Assembly: GCA_949130485.1 (NCBI GenBank)
Contig: OX422195.1
Location: forward strand, 7,224,566 to 7,288,565
DNA length: 64,000 bases
Origin: Agelas oroides
Taxonomy: Eukaryota > Porifera > Demospongiae > Agelasida > Agelasidae
Reading direction: 5' to 3'
The notes beneath the pieces are model-generated. The model was not told where the DNA came from. It did no database searches and saw nothing but the letters and a program-made list of their open reading frames with translations. Position numbers and translations under genes: made by a program. How positions within the stretch are numbered: the first letter of the stretch is position 1; each line of letters opens with the position of its first letter. This document shows, piece by piece, positions 52,701 through 64,000 of the stretch.

Positions 52701-55700
52701 ACAGCTAATCCTAATCTGGAGTTTAATTTACAGGTGTCTCAATGTGAGGTCACATATATGTTTGACCCCCAATCAACAGTAACACTTGGAGGTTATAATT
52801 CTGATAACCAATCTACTTCATAAACGAACCCACTGACACATCTTCAGATTTTCCAATATGTTTGCTTGTATCAGCTTAGAAAGTATTTAGACTCACATAC
52901 TAGTTAGGTTTTAGAAATTTGTTGATTTAGGGGCAGGTTAGAATGCCTCTGAAATAAGGAGACTTGGGTCTGGTCCCAATTGTGTCCGGATTGCAGAGGT
53001 TCCACTGAATTGGCATTTGTACACTGTGTTTTGGAATTTGATAATTACAAGTTTGTGGACAGATCTGATTAGTGTTCTCCAATTCCAGAACAGCTGATCT
53101 ACATGGTGATAATTTTCAGGCACTCTTCCCTAATTTGTTGCTATGGGCCTGGTAATGAGGCTACAGTGTATATGGGTTGTGTGGACAGCTGCTTCTTGTG
53201 ATTGTTTTCACCCACTGGTTTGCCCCAACCCATTCTCCTACTCATGTTGTGCTATACTATATAGCAGTTCTCTAGCACGTACTGCACAGTATTGTTCATG
53301 TGTCACTGTGTGTGCTCACTGCACATGCATAGTGTATACTGTAGACTAAGTAACAGTATTGTGTTACATAGTGTACAGTTGTGTTTTCATTATCATTGTG
53401 GCACGTGTTCTTCCATGCATGCAGGAATGGACCAGGGTGGAGGCTAGTAGGGGTCCTGGCCAGCCCTGGCCTGAGGGTCGATCCTACCATTCTGCTGTAA
53501 GCCTCCATGACAGTGACAGCAATCCTGCCAACCCACAACTACTCGTCACATGGGGAACTGATGATGATGAGGTCCTCAGTGATGGCTGGGTGTTTGGAGT
53601 GAATGTGCAGCAGTGGAGGAAGGTGAGGCAAAGTGTCTCCAACACATAATTATGATATACACTGTGTACAGTGTAAATAATTACACAACTGGTATAGCTA
53701 TTATCATTCATGAGTACTTCCTGTCACTAATAACATGTAAGCACAATGTTGTTCAATGTTACTTGGAAAAATACCACTTAAGATGTCTTAGACCCTATGT
53801 CCAAAATATAAAGCCAATTATTTCCTTAGTTTTCAGTTTAAGTATTAATGGGGTCATGCATACACATAGGACACTTGACAGGAAGTTTGTGTCATATTGT
53901 GAAATGCTTTTCCCATGCCAATCGCACCTATATCCCATGTCATATGTATATGACTAAAACTGAAACTCAGAGAGAAATCTGACTTTAGATTATGAATTTA
54001 GGGTGTAAGGCATGCTAGGATATGCATTCACATCTGCTGTAGCAGTAATGCTGGCTAATTGGCATGGGAAAAGCATTTCACAAAGTACCGATATGACGCA
54101 AACCTCCGATATCCAATGTCATATGAATATGACCCCACTAACACTAAAACTGAAACTAATGGAGAAATCTCACTTTAGATTATGAATTTAGGATCTAAGG
54201 TATGTTAAAATATGCATTCATGTCTGCGATAGCAGTAATGCTGGCCAATTGGCATGGGAAAAGCATTCCACAAAGTACCTACATGATGTAAACTTTATAT
54301 CCAATGCAATTGCGTCATATTTGTAGTTTGTGAAATGCTTTTCCCATGCCAATCACCCGACGTTACTGCTATTGCAGATATGAATACATATTTTTAGCGT
54401 GCCTTAGACCCTAAATTGATAATATAAAGTGAGATTTCTCCCTTAGTTTCAGTTTTAGTGTTATTGGACGTTGGATATAGGAAGTTTGCTTTGTATCGGT
54501 CCTTTGTGAAATGCTTTTCCCATGCCAATCAGTGGACTTTACTGCTACCAAAGATATGAATGCATATTTTAGCATCCCTTAGACCCTAAGTTTACAATTT
54601 GAGTTTAGGTTTTTCCTCCAGTTTCAATTTTAGTGTTAGTGGGGTCACACACATAGGACGTCAGGTGTAGTGAGTATGCCTCATATCGAAAGTTTGTGAA
54701 ATACTTTTTCCACTCCATTCAACCCACATTACTACCATCACAGATAAAATTGCATATTTTGCAATGTCTTAGTCCCTACATTCATAACTTGAATAGCTAG
54801 TTTGCTGGTTTCACTTTCAGTGTGGCCACATATGTATAGGACATGAGATAAGGGAAGTTTGTGTCAGTTTGGTTCTTTGTGAAATGCTTTTCCCACTCCA
54901 AAGCATTGGTGTCTGTGTATTGGCCATAGCATGACTGAATGTACTGTAACCATAGAATGTTCTCCTTGTGTTGCTCCACATGGCAGCCTCAAGTTTTGTC
55001 TTACTGTTTGAAACTGTCAAACTCTGCACAAGTGGGTCTACATGGTTTTTCAGAGTGCTGTGTGCAAGTTAGAAACTCCACAGTACAGCAATTAAAAATT
55101 AGTGAACGATGGAGAAAGGGACCACCAATGCAAGCCCAAAGATATTCATTCACCATTGTAGTTGAGTGTAGTGAATAATATTGTGGAAGTGAACTTTGTG
55201 TTGACTGCAGACAGTGCAGTGTATACCGTACACACATACATGTGCATGTGTAGTGTAGCACTCAATGAGAGTAGAACAATGCATGTACTATTATGATCCA
55301 TTGGAGTTGCAATATTTGTGTTCAATCTGCAGGTCGTGCTACCTGATAGTCTGAAAGGAAGGTTCTGGCATTCCACTACCATTGTCCACCATGATGCCAC
55401 CCACAAGAGGCTCGTCCACTTCGGAGGGCTGTGTAAATATGACAGTGTTGAGGATTTTGACCACCCAGTGGCAGAGACAACCATTGTGGAGCTAGGTGAG
55501 TGGAATGCACCACATTCACACTGTTGCTATGGTATTCACCTCATTCATTTTGGACAGCTGACAGTTGAGTGTGTGTTGTGGTGAGCACTCTCAGTGTTGA
55601 CTTCAGTACAAGGAAATGTCAACATCACTGCACACTGGTGTTCATGTACACAATGGTATACATGGAGTCCTATCAGTCATGGAGATTGTGGTCCAGTGAG

Positions 55701-58700
55701 AATATTTGTCCAGGAGACAAAAATCCTCCCAAAGACCAGTGTGTATAGTGATGCTGGCATCTCCTTGTACATATGTACATGAGGTCAACAATGAGAGTAT
55801 TCCCCACAACAAGATTCCTGGTCCAGGGCGTACCATAGGAAAAGTAGACTAGCTCCTTTAAAACTGGAGGTGCCCAGTAGGTCCATACCACCTAGTCTCA
55901 TGCCCAGACCCCACCCTCTCAGTGAGAATGGTGGGAGGCACACACAGTCTGGACACGAGACTGATACTAACCATATACAACCCAGTGGCCTATACACATG
56001 TATATAACCCTGTGGGATACAACCTGGGCATTGGTTGGCATGGATACCAGCTAGGTGCATTGTCCACCTCAGGAATGTTAGTGTTGCTAGGCAACATGGG
56101 ATGGGGTTCCCGTGTACATAATAACAGCCTGTTGATCATGATGTGCTGTAAGTTTACATAAGAACAGCTGTCAGTGATTGTGTTCTACAAGTTCATGAGG
56201 TCAGTGGGCATATGGTCTAGTACTTACTAGGCTGATATTGTGCTCAACCTATATGCTATGCTATGCTGCACTGGTCCAAAAATCTACCTATTATGATCAA
56301 CAAACGTACGCTCCTATAATGCTCAAACACCTGCAAACTCCTTAGCTCTCTACATCACACACACCCCTTTTAGGTCAATCAAACAAGTTGGCCGCTCTTT
56401 TCTAGTGCCAGTGTGTGACAGTGCTTTTACCCTAAGCTTCCTCTTCCACATTAATTCCAACTGTGTGGAGGCTCGAAGTTTGCTTAGTAAGGACCTTGCT
56501 GCCTGACCCTTGTTAACGGGGCTAGTCATCACCACTACGAAATTTATAATCACATGTGACCAACTTTAATTTCCTCAGACAATCTGCCTATTATGCTCGC
56601 ATTGTGCTCAATACTTTTTTGCATACCAATTATGTCCATTTTAATGCCAGCATAATCCGCATATACTTCTACAACTGATAGACTCATGCATACCTCGTTC
56701 CCAGGCTCTCCCTGCTAAGGAGGATCAGGCGGGGAGAGGCTGGGAATGAGGTAGCCTCGTACCCAGGCCGCTCGAAAAATAAAAAAAAAACGGCCTGGTA
56801 TCCACTGTTTGCGCACGTGCGGCCATCCCCAGAAAAACCTGGGGATCCGGTTTAATCCGCGTTTGTTTGTAAATGCGTTCGTATAACTGTTTCGTATACG
56901 CCCGTTTCATTTCCGTATCGTCGAAGATGGCAGTATGATGGCAGCGAGTGAGAAAGCGTTTGAAGATTCTATTTCATACGGACTTTCGCGAATCGGAAGG
57001 CCGGAGTTAACTCTCAAACCCCAACAATTGGAGGCTGTACGTTACATATACGAAGAGAAAGACGTTTTCTTGTGGCTCCCCACCGGCTTCGGTAAGTCGG
57101 TGTGTTTCTGCTAGAAGCCTGCATGATCTTTTCAATGCTCTCCCGAGCTTGCTGCCGTAGGGCCTGAAGCTTGCGCTCGACCGTCTCCACTTTACCCGAA
57201 CAGGAGCGACAGATATGTTGGGATAGTCCATCTTCAATGGAAACAGGCACGCGAAGCAGCTCGCGCAGACGAGAAGGCCAGTTCTGCTGCAGCCCCACTT
57301 CGCTGAAGAGAGCGACGGCTCGCTTGGAAGCCAATTCGCAAAGACAGAGTCTACAAAGAATAGCCATGTCGGCGATCGAACGCGAGTAAACATAATAACA
57401 CGTGGGTACGTATACTACATTGCATTCTTTGTCCGGATATGGTCACGTGAATGGCTACGTAAAAACCGTACAATTTTACGGAAGTGTACCGTAACCGCCG
57501 CACGTGCGCAAACAGTGGATACCAGGCCGTTTTTTTTTTTATTTTTCGAGCGGCCTGGGTACGAGGCTAGGAATGAGGCTACATACCTAGCTGATCTAGT
57601 ACATCAAGAGTGCATAAGAACACTGATACACTAGTACACTTACATCAAGAGTGCATAAGAACACTGATACACTAGTACACTTACATCAAGAGTGCATAAG
57701 AACACTGATACACTAGTACACTTACATCAAGAGTGCATAAGAACACTGATACACTAGTACACTTACATCAAGAGTGCATAAGAACACTGATACACTAGTA
57801 CACTTACATCAAGAGTGCATAAGAACAGTGATACACTAGTACACTCACATCCCTGACCTCTGAACTAACCTCATAACTAATGGTGCATGATGGCAGTATA
57901 GTAATGGTTGAGGGAGAATGAGCCTGTCAATGTGTTCTTGTACACTGACCTTCAACTGCTTTTTTTATGAATGGTACAATTTATGATATTACATATACCA
58001 TATTGTCTTGTTTGAACTGCACCATAGTAGTTTAGGGTCATGTGACTGACACACCTCCACTCTCTGCCCTCCCTGACAATGTAGTAGTGTGACAGTACAT
58101 GATTGTCCGACCCCCTCAGAGTGTGGTGGTGCCCCTGGTGAGTGTGTGGTGACTAATGTCATCCTGAGCAGCCAGCTCGGACAGCCCAGGGAGAACAAGG
58201 ACGCACTACCCAGATATGTCCAGCTAACACTTGGTGAGTGGCAGCAACATGGTAGTGAGCTCAGCTGCATCCCCACACCTCACCCCAGTCTCCAACTGGT
58301 GGGTGTGGTACAGGATCTAGAACCATGAAACATGTACAGTACTCACGTAGGTGGCTTGTGACAACTTCCCTCCCCTCCCTTACCCCTTCCCTCTCCTCCT
58401 TCCCTTCCTCCCTTCATCTCCTCTCCCTCCTTTTTCCTCATGAACAACTTATATTTACTAACTTTGCCGCAACAAGTACTGGATGCACTCTAACATTTTT
58501 GACTAGTAAAAATTTTGATGACATGCCACTCCCAAATGGAATGGGATGGCCCACACTTTTTTTGGACCTGATTTCCATCTTTAATGAAGTATATATTTAT
58601 GTGTTGTTGTTTTGGGGCCTATGAATAGCCCTTTCCCTTACCCCAAACTCTGAGATTCCCTGCCATCTTTATAGCCTCGTTCCCAGGGTCCTCCCCATTC

Positions 58701-61700
58701 TTCTGGGGGGAGTCTGGGAACGAGGCCACCACCTTTATTCATTACTAGAAAGCTGTGACCATGTGAAGGTTTCTAAAAGCGTATCATACTGTGTGTCGTA
58801 TCTTACACTTTTACCAGAGGAGGAGATGCGGCATCTCACAGTCTGTGAGGCAGTCATGCGAGAGAAAGGAAAACTCACGCTTAATGCCGTGCAATGCATG
58901 CTAAGTGGACATCCCCGCGTTGGAAAATCTACTTTACTCGCTCGACTGATAAGAAAACAACCTTCAATTCAACCCAATGAGGAGGATACCACCAAGGAAT
59001 CGCAAGAATCTGGTGGTACTTGCATTTCTCCAAGCACAGGCGTATTAAATGCTGTTGTGCGTGTCACTGTCAAGAAGGTTGTCGCGATGGCTGTTCAACC
59101 TGGCTTGATTTGGGAGCAAATCGAATTTGATGTGGAAGCAATAGCATTGCTAAAGTCTGTCACAAAGGATCGCATTTCTCACTCAGCACAGGCGGAACCA
59201 CTGGCCCTGGAGGGTGCTACAAAGGACGAGAGCACAGACAAAGCAGAATTACCAAATCCCTCGGCTTCAACACCTGCTGAGAACGAGCCCCAGTCAGAGA
59301 GATCAGCACTTTCTGTTCTGCAGCCTTTCTTTCGATTTGGAAAACGCAGAGTCTCAACTTCCTCAACGTCCACTGTCCCTGGGTTCAAGGCTCCTCTTGA
59401 TATCTTCAAAGAGGCTCTGAAAAGTGAGAAGTGGGGAGAGATTGAAGCATTCATCAAGGATTCACTCACCATCTACTTTACAGACACGGGAGGACAGCCT
59501 GAATTTCAAGAAGTGCTCCCAGCTCTAATCTCAGGCCCCGCTTTGTTCTTCCTGGTCTTCAAGCTTATCGATGATCTCAACCAGAGGTACCAAGTCCAGT
59601 TTGTGTCCTCTTCCAAGAAGAGCAGGCCTTACGTGTCCAGCTTTACAGTGAAAGAAACTCTCCTTCAGTCACTGGCCAGCATTGCCTCAACATGCAGCTA
59701 TGCCTCCTACACCAGCAAGGAGATGGTTGCAATAAAGCCACAGGTAGTCCTGGTTGCCACCCACAAAGACCAAGCAAGTGAGGCACAAATCAGAGCTATA
59801 CAGCAGGAGCTTAAAGAAACACTGGAGAAGACCGAGTATTACCGCCAGAATATACTCGTGTTTGCATCTGAAGACGAACCAGTGTTCACAGTCAACAATA
59901 TCTCATCAGATGGTCGAGATACATACAAGATTCGAGAGATAGTGGAGCGAATTGCGAAGCACCCCTCCTTTCACATTGAGGTCCCCCTTCCCTGGCTAGT
60001 TTCTAGCTTAGCCTTCAGGCTTTTGCAGGTTCCTGTTATCAGCTATGAGCAGTGTACGAGTATCGCTAGTGAGTGCGGCATTGATACAGCAGAGGAGCTA
60101 AAGGAAGCTCTGTGGTTTCTCCACCACAAGGTAGGTTTCATCCGCTACTTTGAAAGTGTTCCAGAGTTACGTGATGTAGTCATTCTAGACCCCCAGCTCC
60201 TCTTTGACCGAATCACGGAGCTGATTTCGGGGACATTCACTTTTGAGCAAGTAGGTCCCAATGATGCTCGCCAATTCAGAGAGACTGGTATCTTCCCACT
60301 GCACACCATTGAGGACCTCACAGCACGGTCTAGTGAATACCTGAGCATTGCAAAGCTTGTGACACTGCTGGAATACTTACACATTATCGCACCAATTCGA
60401 GGTAAAAGTGGGGAAGTGGAGAAGTACTTCTTACCATGTGTGCTCAGTCATGCTGCACCCAAGGCAAGCATTCGAGAGGAGGCTTCTAGCAAAATACCAC
60501 CCCTCTTTATCACCTTCCGATGTGGCTACTGTCCCAAGGGAGTGTTCAGTGCACTAATAGTCCACCTAATGTCAAAGTACAACAATGGTGGAACAAAGAT
60601 CACCTGGCGGTTGAATGAAGATGAAGTATCACGTGACCGAGTTTCTTTCAACGTTGACAAAGCATTACACACTGTCTCCATTACAACACACTGCACCCAC
60701 CTACAAGTTTTAGTACAGTCTGAAACACAAGCATCAGCCAATCTACTGCAGACTTCTCCTCATGAAGTATGTAACTCTATCCGACAGTGTATCGATGAAG
60801 GCACAGTTGCTGTTGGCCAGACTTTACACTACAACTGTGACTCAGCATTCCACTACAGTTTCTACTGCACCCACCCATCTTGCACTAAACCACATGATCA
60901 TCTGGCTGTGTGCTATGATAATGATCCAATTGCTATGAAATGCAGCAAGAGTAGAAAACCATGTGATCTTTCTGACAAATGCCGTGTCTGGTTTGGGCAT
61001 CCGGTGAGCAATCTTATAATAGATGCTAATATTTGTACAACTTTCAGGTTTAGGTTATCGATAACTCTTTGTAGCACAATTGATGCTAATAGTTGAATGT
61101 TGTAAAATTAACCTTCTGGTTCAGGCTCTTATTTCTTCTTCATTGTAGATGCCACATAGTGCAAACACTGGAAGTGGTGATAAAGAGCAAAGAAAGCTTG
61201 GTAGGTATTCATGGTTTGTGTTGTTTTGTCACATATGACTTGTATCCTCAGCATCAATACATGTTGATTTGTATTGCACAAGTTGTCATATGTTCCCCAA
61301 TCTGACCACTTCCACAGGTGTATCCACCCCCCTTATGAAACCACAGTTGAAAGACCTGGTACTAGTCCGAACAACAAAGTGGTATAACCTTGGCCTACAA
61401 CTGGGGATCGAAGATACAGAACTGGACGTGATTGAAGAGAACAATCCAAAAGACATTGATGCCTGCAAGAGAAAGATGTTCAAGGCATGGCTCAGGATCA
61501 CCCCCAGTCCATCATACAACCTGGTGGTGGAAGCTCTGCAGACAGTGGGAGAGATCACTGAAGCAGACCGCCTCTGCAAGAGATATGGTAAGATAATGGC
61601 TGTACTAGAAGTTGAAGTGTTTGGACATTAGATTATCATCTACTTCTTTTCAGGGATTCGGTCGCAACATTCAGAGTTTGGTGAAGGCCCTCAGACACAA

Positions 61701-61718
61701 GAGAGTAGGACAGATTGA
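49770..61718 (+). CDS. Kelch - Roc - COR - Death domain protein (ROCO family)
   Basis: Nine exons join in consistent phase: 49770-50304, 51585-51742, 53425-53622, 55333-55495, 58120-58233, 58818-61003, 61149-61200, 61318-61587 and 61654-61718, giving 1246 aa. Residues 20-350 have Kelch-type blades (YTYGGYCG, LFHFGGQD, LMTSGGFG, AVQFGGEQ, LVTWGTDD, LVHFGGLC). The Roc GTPase follows: P-loop GHPRVGKST at about 420-428, DTGGQ at about 612-616 and the guanine motif THKD near 703. It carries a long serine/glutamate-rich insertion between the P-loop and DTGGQ. The COR region (about 740-1000) has VGFIRYFESVPELRDVVILD, and a C-terminal COR-like segment starts PLFITFRCGYCPKGVFSALI. Residues 1135-1225 are a Death domain (WYNLGLQLGIEDTELDVIEE ... 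AWLRITPSPSYN). Roc-COR acts as a GTP switch, Death domains bind partner Death domains, and Kelch propellers bind ligands. Exon 5-6 phase joins the two halves. Confidence 0.88.
50360..51295. repeat. About 185-bp tandem repeat in intron 1
   Basis: Five copies contain ACTCTAAACTTGTAATCTAA AGTCAGATTTCTCCCTTAG, TTTCAGTTTTAGTG and TTTTCCCTTCC. A relative of the same unit fills intron 3. Confidence 0.9.
52024..52353. repeat. Direct repeat copy 1 (intron 2)
   Basis: TTGACCCCCAATCAACAGTA begins a segment repeated at 52761. Only a few differences occur over about 280 bp. Confidence 0.92.
52761..53108. repeat. Direct repeat copy 2 (intron 2)
   Basis: Matches 52024-52353, with an extra TTTGGAATTTGATAA-type insertion near 53030. 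Confidence 0.92.
53785..54912. repeat. Relatives of the 185-bp repeat in both orientations (intron 3)
   Basis: Forward copies (GTCTTAGACCCTA, AGTTTTAGTGTTA, GTGAAATGCTTTTCCC) occur at about 53790-53930 and 54340-54900. Inverted copies (GGGAAAAGCATTTCACAAAG, TAACACTAAAACTGAAACTA) occur at about 53945-54300. Confidence 0.85.
54939..55178 (+). pseudogene. Possible relic of a Kelch-like exon in intron 3
   Basis: An 80-codon open frame ends with ISERWRKGPPMQAQRYSFTI VV, which resembles the 'W....PM...R..F...V' pattern of BTB-Kelch proteins. The host transcript splices exon 3 to exon 4 in phase without it, and it lacks clear splice sites. Confidence 0.3.
56938..57114 (+). pseudogene. Captured N-terminal fragment of a RecQ-like helicase
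   Basis: 58 codons from ATG to TAG. They contain LTLKPQQLEAVRYIYEEKDV and Walker A LPTGFGKSVCF, as in RecQ-type DEAD/DEAH helicases (Q motif, then motif I). The frame breaks right after motif I, where unrelated sequence begins, so the fragment cannot encode a working helicase. The ATG is at 56938; ATGs at 56935 and 56926 precede it. Confidence 0.75.
57110..57367 (-). pseudogene. Captured N-terminal ZAD-type zinc-binding fragment
   Basis: From ATG at 57367 the frame gives MAILCRLCLCELAS ... HICRSCSGKVETVERKLQAL. Paired CxxC motifs about 45 residues apart, followed by a basic helix, are the layout of zinc-finger-associated (ZAD) domains, usually found at the N-terminus of zinc-finger proteins. 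Past about 57110 the frame only reads the antisense of the helicase fragment (to 57014), so the gene is truncated. Confidence 0.65.
57600..57850. repeat. 41-bp tandem repeat, six copies
   Basis: ACATCAAGAGTGCATAAGAA CACTGATACACTAGTACACTT starts at 57601, 57642, 57683, 57724, 57765 and 57806, nearly identical. Confidence 0.95.
58672..58728. mobile_element. 57-bp TAGCCTCG foldback with 9-bp TSD
   Basis: TAGCCTCGTTCCCAGGGTCC ... GAGTCTGGGAACGAGGCCA with flanks CCATCTTTA (58663-58671) and CCACCTTTA (58729-58737), 8 of 9 equal. It lies in intron 5 of the Kelch-ROCO gene, about 90 bp before the Roc exon. Confidence 0.82.
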
Positions 61719-64000
61719 CATAGCAAGTGAAATTACAAACTTGCTACTGCACCCCCTAAGTATCTAACTATTATTGATGGCATTTGTGTTAGTACTGTTC
61801 ATACCTTGTGTTATTAGATTGCTTACTCACTCATACTTTTTTGCGTAGTGTTGCTAATCTACGTTTCTGGTGATTTTGTACACTTCACATCTACTGTTTG
61901 CAGATGATTTTGTATGCTTGCAACTACAATAATAACCAATGGGATTGCTTTTACTGATTTAAATTTGAATGTAATTGTACCTTGCGTTTTCTAGTAATTA
62001 TATTTTTTTCCAAAGAAGCACTCAAGTTCATTGATATTATCAGCCTCATTCCCAGGCCCTGCCCAGCTTTTGTTGCAGCACTGCAAGCTAGCTTGGTGGG
62101 GACCTGGGAATGAGACTATAAGCATTATGTATACCTGTGAACCATCCTGGGCCAAAGCATGTGTGGCTCTTCAACTGTCTCTTTGCAGCATGAGGAAATA
62201 GTAGGTACCTTTCAGATCATAGGAGTGTTTTACCATATATGGACAATGACTGAACCATTCAGACTCTGGACTCATGTACTAGACTAAGCACTCATGTTTA
62301 GACTGAGTTCCGGACTGATTTAGAGCTCTCTGTATATAAATGACTAGAGCAGCAGTACTTTGTGTGAGGTTCTGCTGTTCTCTGAATATGTCAGCCAAAT
62401 ACAATACAAATGTCAGTCCTGAGACTTTATCATTATGTAGATGATGGAGTCAGTATTTGTTGGTGTTTTCCACACTAGGCTTGAGAACTAAGTAGCGCAA
62501 GCTACTTTCATGAGTATGCACAAATGATTTCAAGGAGACCTAGGACTGTAGCTTAGTCTCTCTGGTTATACCCAGACATCAAGATTAAAGCTCTGCATCA
62601 ATCGATGCCTAATACGGAAATGGGTGGGGCTGGGAGCGCACGTGCCACCTTGCCCAGTGGTACGAATCTCATTATGCACGGACTTGCTCATGAGAAAAAA
62701 ATTACGGGTTTACCCCAAATTTAGATTTTAACCCTCTCCCTACCGGATTTAACTTCACCGAATTTCTGCCTACAAGCATGCATTCAGAGAGGATGCAGCA
62801 CATCAAGGGAGAAGAGAACAAGTAAGCATGGTATAAGTATAGTATTAAAACTAGTCAGTATTGAATATCAGAGAAGGGATGCATTTCTGGCAGCTGTGTA
62901 GCTAAGGGGAAACAGACTGACATTTCAGAGCAGCCTCCAGCAGCACTGAAGAAAGCTTGAATTATATTTTCTGTTTCTATCCATGAGTCTTGACTGGTCA
63001 ACACTCTTGTGTTTGGTGCACAATTAGTAAACTTGCTGTGCAATGCTGTGGTGTGCATTTGTGGACTACGTTGCTGTACACTGCATCTAACTATGCACCA
63101 AGGGTCAAACATTGTTGAAATTGTCGACGCTGTGTGCTGAAATCAGGCTTAAAATGAAGCTATTTTATGTCTGTTCAATGTGTTAATGTTCCTATGCTAG
63201 AGGTAAAAATTTATTCTCAGACTGATATATTTTCGGACCTCAGACTTCAAAGGTCTAAGCACAGTAGCAACTGTGCCAGATCATCAGAGCAACAAGACAT
63301 GCTGGCGCTGGGATAGTTTTCGACACTCGAAGCTATTGTAGTACGTGGGGATAGAAAATCACGTCCGAAAATACATTGTAAAACAATGCATAACTTCTTC
63401 GCCGTCTACTCCAAAAAGGAAAGACTAAAGTACTTGCCCTTCCACTAGCCTTGCCTATGAACCCATACCATGCTGCAGCAGTTGCCAATTTTGGCTAGTG
63501 ATGTGATATAATACATGATTATCAGACTTGTCTGCTAGTAGAATCCTTTTTCCGAGGATAGTACTTGAACGGGTCTTTTGCTAAATCCCGGGTAGAAGAC
63601 TGTTTGGAGTTGAATTTCAAGTATATATTATCAAACATTAGCCTACCTATCCTACAGTTCTTATGTCTGCTGGACCTCTGCACACGCAACAAGAGTGCAA
63701 CGTTTCAAGTGTCCGAGCATTAATTAATTCCTCTATCTGTAAATTTGATGAAGTCAAATTTCTAGCGGCAGAAATAGCAGAAATTATGAAATTGTGCATG
63801 CTTTAGAGCTTCAAATTGAACCCTCACTATGCATGCACATATTAAAATTATGCATACCTTCTGGTTCGATTGCACTGTTAATGCTGTGTTCTTATGTTAC
63901 ATATCAAACAAAATTCTCATTTCTGTACTGTCGCACTTGCATATGAAACCGGTCTCATACTGCAAGCTCAGGGTGTGAGGAGAGCTTGGGTAGGAGACTA
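61719..64000. other. Downstream intergenic region
   Basis: The Kelch-ROCO 3' UTR begins here. A degenerate foldback is at about 62041-62119 (CAGCCTCATTCCCAGGCC ... GACCTGGGAATGAGACTA). I see no gene, and the short minus-strand frame at 62855-63112 has no recognisable content. Confidence 0.5.

Larger units (their letters stand above)
56752..57569. mobile_element. 818-bp TAGCCTCG element carrying two captured gene fragments (Pack-MULE-like), 9-bp TSD
   Basis: Terminal inverted repeats of about 72 bp (TAGCCTCGTACCCAGGCCGC, TCGAAAAATAAAAAAAAAAC, GGCCTGGTATCCACTGTTTG, CGCACGTGCGGC) match perfectly by eye. The flanks GGAATGAGG (56743-56751 and 57570-57578) are exact. It inserted into an older foldback of the same superfamily (about 56695-56751 plus 57579-57583). 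The interior holds a helicase 5' fragment (+) and a ZAD-like fragment (-) that meet near 57110. No transposase is present. It lies in intron 4 of the Kelch-ROCO gene. Confidence 0.9.

Noticed and set aside
57601-57850. Regular 41-bp repeat considered as a CRISPR array
   Set aside because: The whole unit is repeated with no variable spacers, and the context is eukaryotic; it is a minisatellite.

Overview
This window looks like metazoan nuclear DNA, most likely from a sponge (probably a demosponge). The inference rests on short GT-AG introns in a compact genome, several head-to-head gene pairs with about 100 bp between start codons, an animal-type LAMTOR3, a Roc-COR-Death protein, and a very high density of small inverted-repeat elements. 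The taxon is inferred from gene content and style and was not tested by a search. All multi-exon models were built by hand from splice signals and checked for reading-frame phase.

Layout. 1-1310 (+): C-terminal part of a large multi-pass membrane protein. 2283-4071 (-): NOL12-like nucleolar protein with two tandem tRNA-His genes in its third intron. 4175-7737 (+): LAMTOR3, complete, 124 aa. 9057-13170 (+): proline-rich two-pass membrane protein A. 14304-18443 (-): carbohydrate sulfotransferase of the CHST8-14 type. 18713-25225 (+): paralogous membrane protein B. 27070-31895 (-): F-box plus divergent RasGEF protein, 14 exons, 625 aa. 32002-45938 (+): EGF-like type I membrane protein, 10 exons, 383 aa. 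49770-61718 (+): Kelch-Roc-COR-Death protein, 9 exons, 1246 aa. The last 2.3 kb show no gene.

Structure. A 1.1-kb block holding the shared promoter and first exons of the sulfotransferase and of membrane protein B is tandemly duplicated, so each gene has two possible first exons. One copy carries a 36-bp foldback insertion that the other lacks.

Mobile DNA. At least eight insertions share ends reading TAGCCTCG or TAGTCTCG and are flanked by 9-bp target duplications. One of them, 818 bp long, carries 5' fragments of two unrelated genes (a RecQ-like helicase and a ZAD-type zinc-finger protein), which resembles a Pack-MULE. A second family of 36-41-bp foldbacks has 7-bp target duplications. A third element has 8-bp duplications and CAGGG ends, as in hAT. 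Minisatellites have amplified two 5' splice sites of the EGF-like gene.

Themes. LAMTOR3 belongs to lysosomal MAPK/mTORC1 signalling. The F-box-RasGEF and Kelch-Roc-COR-Death proteins are candidate signalling fusions of GTPase-related domains with ubiquitin-ligase or death-domain modules.
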